Assembly: GCA_947584595.1 (NCBI GenBank)
Contig: CANPWP010000001.1
Location: 62,001-126,000 of the forward strand
Origin: an uncultured Clostridia bacterium
GTDB lineage: Bacteria; Bacillota; Clostridia; Oscillospirales; Acutalibacteraceae
Direction of reading: 5' to 3'
Length of the DNA: 64,000 bases
Shown here: positions 61,072 through 64,000 of the stretch, one piece after another
Layout: every line of letters begins with the position of its first letter
How positions within the stretch are numbered: position 1 is the first letter of the stretch
Made by a program: the position numbers and the translations under genes
Notes under the pieces: model-generated
What the model was told of the DNA's origin: nothing
Seen by the model: the letters and a program-made list of their open reading frames with translations, nothing else
Databases searched by the model: none

Positions 61072-62178
61072 TTAAACATAGGATTTCTTAGAGATATAAA
61101 TAGGGTATGACTCATATCCCATTAGGGATCTGCCGTCATTAACTACTACGTCTTTATCAATAACAACGTAGTTTAAATTAACGTCTTTGCCTATTTTTGT
61201 ATCCTGCATAATTATAGAGTTTTTAACGACCGCTCCCTTATCAATATAAACCCCTTTTGAAAGCACACAGTTTTCTACTGTACCTTTAATTACACATCCC
61301 TGAGAGATAAGGGAATGCTTAACGGAGCTTGAAAGTCCATAATGGCAAGGTGTATCGTCACGAACTTTTGTATAAATAGGACGTTCGCTCTGGAAAAGTT
61401 CTTTTCTCACCTCTGAATCCATTAAATCCATATTTACATTAAAATATTCCTTCATTGAAGTAATGGTAGCACAGTATCCCTTATTTTCAAAGGCATATGT
61501 GTTATGCTTCTGAGCCAGACTCCTGATAAATATTTTTTCGTTAGTTTCATTTTTGCTTAAGGAATCTGTTATCATATCAAAAAGAATTTTCCTTGAAACA
61601 AGCAGAGTGCCGAGAGTTATCGGGCAAATCCCTTCTGCATCGGGAGTAATAAACACCTGTTCAACCTTATCGTTTTCATCTTTTTTTATTACCATAGGTC
61701 TTTCAATGCCGTCAGGCGATTTTACATTAGCATAAACCAAAACTGCTTCTGCTTTCTTTCCCTCATAGAAATCGAAAAGCTCTGTATAATCTATATTAGT
61801 AATAAAATTGCTGCTGCACATCAAAACATATTCTTCACTGCATTGTTCAAGATAACCCTTTATGTTGTATATCATTTCAAGCATATTGGAATAATCCTTA
61901 CCATCGTAAGGAGGCAAAACAGACAGCCCGCTTCTTCTTTTAGATAAATCCCAAGCCTTACCTGAACCAACATGATCCATAAGAGAAATAAAATTTTTAT
62001 TTGCAATTATACAAACATTGTTAATACCTGCATTGGAAAAGTTAGAGAGTGTAAAATCAACGGTTCTGTACTTTCCTCCTATAGGAACGCTTGCCATTGT
62101 TCTGTCAGAGGTAAGCTCGGGTAATGATTTATCGTTTGTATTTGAAAAAACAATACCTACCACATTGTTGCTTCTCAT
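61072..62178 (-). CDS. glgD: glucose-1-phosphate adenylyltransferase subunit GlgD
   Basis: The 368-residue protein resembles GlgC but with a changed nucleotide-binding start (VVGIVFSNTNDKSLPELTSD, not GGxGxRL), then VPIGGKYRTVDFTLSN and a C-terminal left-handed beta-helix (CVIKGTVENCVLSKGVYIDK). In Firmicutes GlgD is a regulatory or helper subunit that strongly increases GlgC activity. The genes are adjacent by 2 bp, consistent with a complex. Confidence 0.94.
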   Translation of the reverse strand: MRSNNVVGIVFSNTNDKSLPELTSDRTMASVPIGGKYRTVDFTLSNFSNAGINNVCIIANKNFISLMDHVGSGKAWDLSKRRSGLSVLPPYDGKDYSNMLEMIYNIKGYLEQCSEEYVLMCSSNFITNIDYTELFDFYEGKKAEAVLVYANVKSPDGIERPMVIKKDENDKVEQVFITPDAEGICPITLGTLLVSRKILFDMITDSLSKNETNEKIFIRSLAQKHNTYAFENKGYCATITSMKEYFNVNMDLMDSEVRKELFQSERPIYTKVRDDTPCHYGLSSSVKHSLISQGCVIKGTVENCVLSKGVYIDKGAVVKNSIIMQDTKIGKDVNLNYVVIDKDVVVNDGRSLMGYESYPIYISKKSYV

Positions 62179-62180
62179 TC

Positions 62181-63380
62181 TTACTTAACCCCCATATCTT
62201 TATCAATCATTGCTTTAGGAGGAACAATCGTGTTTTCCCCTATTTTAAGGTTATCACCGATCACTGTTACGCCCCAATCATCTCTGTTTGGGACATTTTC
62301 AGGCTTTTCGCCGATTACAGCATTCTTGCCGATAACGGTGTTTTCCGCAACTATTGCATACTGAACGACTGCGCCGTCCTCAATTACTGCTCCCGGCATA
62401 ATAATTGAGGAGTCAATTGTTGCCCCCTTGCCTATTGTTACTCCTGCAAACAAAATTGAAAATTCAATATTGCCGTAAACATTGCAGCCGTCTGCAACAA
62501 GAGAATTCTGAACTGTTGCTTCAGGTCCTATATAATGAGGAGGCATCATGGGATTTCTCGAGAAAATACCGTTTAAATCAAGTGTTACATTAGGGTCGAG
62601 CAAGTCCATATTTGCTTCCCATAGGCTGTCGATCGTTCCCACATCCTTCCAATATCCCTCAAAAGGATATGCAAACATTTTCTCACCTGCATTAAGCATT
62701 ACAGGAAGTATGTCTTTGCCGAAATCGTTTGAAGAATCAGGATTTTTCTCATCCTCAATCAGGTATTTTTTAAGTTCCTTCCAGTTAAAAATATAAATAC
62801 CCATTGACGCATTTGTGCTTTTCGGATGCTCGGGTTTTTCATCAAATTCATAAATTGAGCCGTCTTCGTTAGTATTTAAAATACCGAAGCGTGAAGCCTC
62901 AGCAAGAGGAACGTCAATTACTGCAATCGTGCAGGCGGCATTTTTTTCTTTATGAAATTGGAGCATTTTATTGTAGTCCATTTTATAAATATGGTCGCCT
63001 GATAAAATTACCACATACTCGGGATTATATCTGTCAATATAACCCATATTTTGATAGATTGCATTTGCGGTACCTGAATACCAGTCTGCGCCCTCAACCG
63101 CCTGATACGGACTTAAACAGCTTACTCCCGAATGCATACCGTCTAAATCCCAAGGCTGACCGTTGCCGATATATTCGTAAAGCTCCAGAGGTTGATATTG
63201 TGTTAAAACACCAACTGCCTCAATTCCGGAATTTACACAGTTAGAAAGCGGGAAATCTATAATTCTATATTTTCCTCCAAAGGGTACTGCCGGTTTAGCG
63301 AGCTTTTTTGTTAAGACTCCCAGTCTTGAACCCTGACCGCCTGCCAAAAGCATAGCGACTACTTCTTTTTTGGGAAACAT
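62181..63380 (-). CDS. glgC: glucose-1-phosphate adenylyltransferase subunit GlgC
   Basis: The 399-residue catalytic subunit makes ADP-glucose from ATP and glucose 1-phosphate. It has [46 protein letters not shown] and [11 protein letters not shown], then the beta-helix repeats [17 protein letters not shown]. It is between glgB and glgD. The ribosome site is GGAGGTAAAAG. Confidence 0.96.
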   Translation of the reverse strand: MFPKKEVVAMLLAGGQGSRLGVLTKKLAKPAVPFGGKYRIIDFPLSNCVNSGIEAVGVLTQYQPLELYEYIGNGQPWDLDGMHSGVSCLSPYQAVEGADWYSGTANAIYQNMGYIDRYNPEYVVILSGDHIYKMDYNKMLQFHKEKNAACTIAVIDVPLAEASRFGILNTNEDGSIYEFDEKPEHPKSTNASMGIYIFNWKELKKYLIEDEKNPDSSNDFGKDILPVMLNAGEKMFAYPFEGYWKDVGTIDSLWEANMDLLDPNVTLDLNGIFSRNPMMPPHYIGPEATVQNSLVADGCNVYGNIEFSILFAGVTIGKGATIDSSIIMPGAVIEDGAVVQYAIVAENTVIGKNAVIGEKPENVPNRDDWGVTVIGDNLKIGENTIVPPKAMIDKDMGVK

Positions 63381-63409
63381 TTTCTTTTACCTCCAAATTT
63401 TTTGCTTGT

Positions 63410-63480
63410 ACTAAATGCCGATTGAACGCAAAAAACACACAAAACACTTGCTTTTTAATTGACGTTTAGTATTATATCTT
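63410..63480. repeat. TACTAAA-ended intergenic element, copy B (glgB-glgC gap)
   Basis: It starts GTACTAAATGCCGATTGAA and ends TTAATTGACGTTTAGTATT, with inverted ends. Compared with copy A (54516-54591) it keeps TACTAAA, ATTGAA, AAAAAC and AGTATTA.ATC at the same spacing with one gap. Confidence 0.55.
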
Positions 63481-63544
63481 TTTGTCAGCCTTTGTCACTG
63501 ACGAATCAATTTTTGTTTTAGGAACAGACTTCTCAGATGAAACC

Positions 63545-64000
63545 TTAGAAGCTGTTTTCGCAGATGTTTTTTTTAGCAAATGTTTTCTTTTTTGCTGTTG
63601 TTTTTGCCGATTTATCATATAAAGCTTTTGCGGTTTTTCCTGATTTTGCAAGTTTTTCATTTAAGTTTCTTATTTTTTTAGGCTTTTTAATCTCTTTTAT
63701 ACATTCAAAATACATAACGCTCATAGGTGGGAGCGTAATATCTAAAGCCTGTTTACAGCCGTGTATGGCTATATCAATTGTCATAATCTCTTTACCGTTT
63801 GTTATTCCCGAACCGCCGTATTTTTTGTTTTCGGAGTTAAATACCTCATCGTAAATTCCTCGTTTTGGTACTCCGATATAATAATTTTTTCTGACCTCAG
63901 GCTGAAAGTTGCAGATAATAATTAAATCATTGCCGGCCTTATCAAGTCTTCGAAACGCAATTACACTTTTAGTATAGTCATCGTGATGAATCCAGTCAAA
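63545..64000 (-). CDS. glgB: 1,4-alpha-glucan branching enzyme (C-terminal fragment)
   Basis: Only the last ~151 codons are in the window. The segment FDWIHHDDYTKSVIAFRRLD, then NDLIIICNFQPEVRKNYYIG and VPKRGIYDEVFNSENKKYGGSG is the C-terminal all-beta domain of GH13 branching enzymes, ending in LPPMSVMYFE. A basic tail (KKPKKIRNLNEKLAKSGK, AKTTAKKKTFAKK) follows, then a stop at 63545. One A fewer in the A8 run would extend it to 63472 with a K/A/T/S-rich tail. It is the first glg gene here, before glgC. Confidence 0.9.
   Translation of the reverse strand, partial: FDWIHHDDYTKSVIAFRRLDKAGNDLIIICNFQPEVRKNYYIGVPKRGIYDEVFNSENKKYGGSGITNGKEIMTIDIAIHGCKQALDITLPPMSVMYFECIKEIKKPKKIRNLNEKLAKSGKTAKALYDKSAKTTAKKKTFAKKNICENSF

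Overview
The window looks like chromosomal DNA of a low-GC, Gram-positive member of Clostridia, most likely Oscillospiraceae/Ruminococcaceae. The basis is the Firmicutes-type S10-spc-alpha ribosomal operon with zinc-type S14 and a KOW gene between map and infA, the GlgC/GlgD pair, a split transketolase, a MetH whose activation domain is a separate gene, and small proteins of families I know only from Clostridia (DUF6465, DUF6514). The family assignment is inference; no rRNA gene is present to fix it.

Region 1 (1-16323, minus strand) is one long cell-surface polysaccharide operon. It reads leftward from a good promoter at 16295-16323: priming sugar-phosphate transferase, aldo/keto reductase, EpsG-type polymerase, GT14 transferase, two-subunit transketolase, GT4, TagD-type cytidylyltransferase, LicD-type phosphotransferase, several GT2/GT4 transferases, a beta-propeller protein and the start of a pyruvyl transferase that runs off the left edge. 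No flippase, chain-length regulator or kinase is seen, so the operon probably continues outside.

Region 2 (16474-27090) holds housekeeping and accessory genes: a metallophosphoesterase, a metF / MetH-activation / metH operon, a WYL regulator, an AEC transporter, a Lys/Ala/Thr-rich DUF6465 protein, and a CsoR-CopA copper operon. The copper pump carries a second metal-binding domain at its C-terminus, preceded by an intact internal Shine-Dalgarno and ATG, so a free CopZ-like chaperone may also be made.

Region 3 (27121-30013, minus strand) is the most unusual part. It is an AT-rich three-gene module with two proteins resembling nucleotide-modification-associated families (Nmad3, Nmad2) and one protein with weak resemblance to a HhH/OGG-like DNA glycosylase group. 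The Nmad pair and the third gene each have the same ~137-bp upstream segment, which encodes a conserved 29-residue micro-protein. One copy is intact and one is shifted by a single base in a poly-A run.

Region 4 (30234-32297) holds a ferritin-like small protein, a tocopherol-cyclase-like protein, tRNA-Leu(CAG) and acpP. Region 5 (32507-40621, plus strand) is an aromatic amino-acid operon (aroE, aroK, aroF, tyrA, aroB, aroA, aroC, pheA), complete for chorismate except 3-dehydroquinate dehydratase. A 96-bp tandem repeat follows it.

Region 6 (41137-56866, minus strand) is the full S10-spc-alpha ribosomal superoperon, rpsJ to rplQ, with secY, adk, map, infA and rpoA, driven by a strong promoter and a ~290-nt leader with an attenuator-like hairpin. 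Region 7 (57048-59315) has small genes: a membrane micro-protein, a corrinoid adenosyltransferase, a DUF6514 protein and a radical SAM protein. Region 8 (59621-64000, minus strand) is the glycogen operon glgB-glgC-glgD-glgA, with glgB cut by the right edge.
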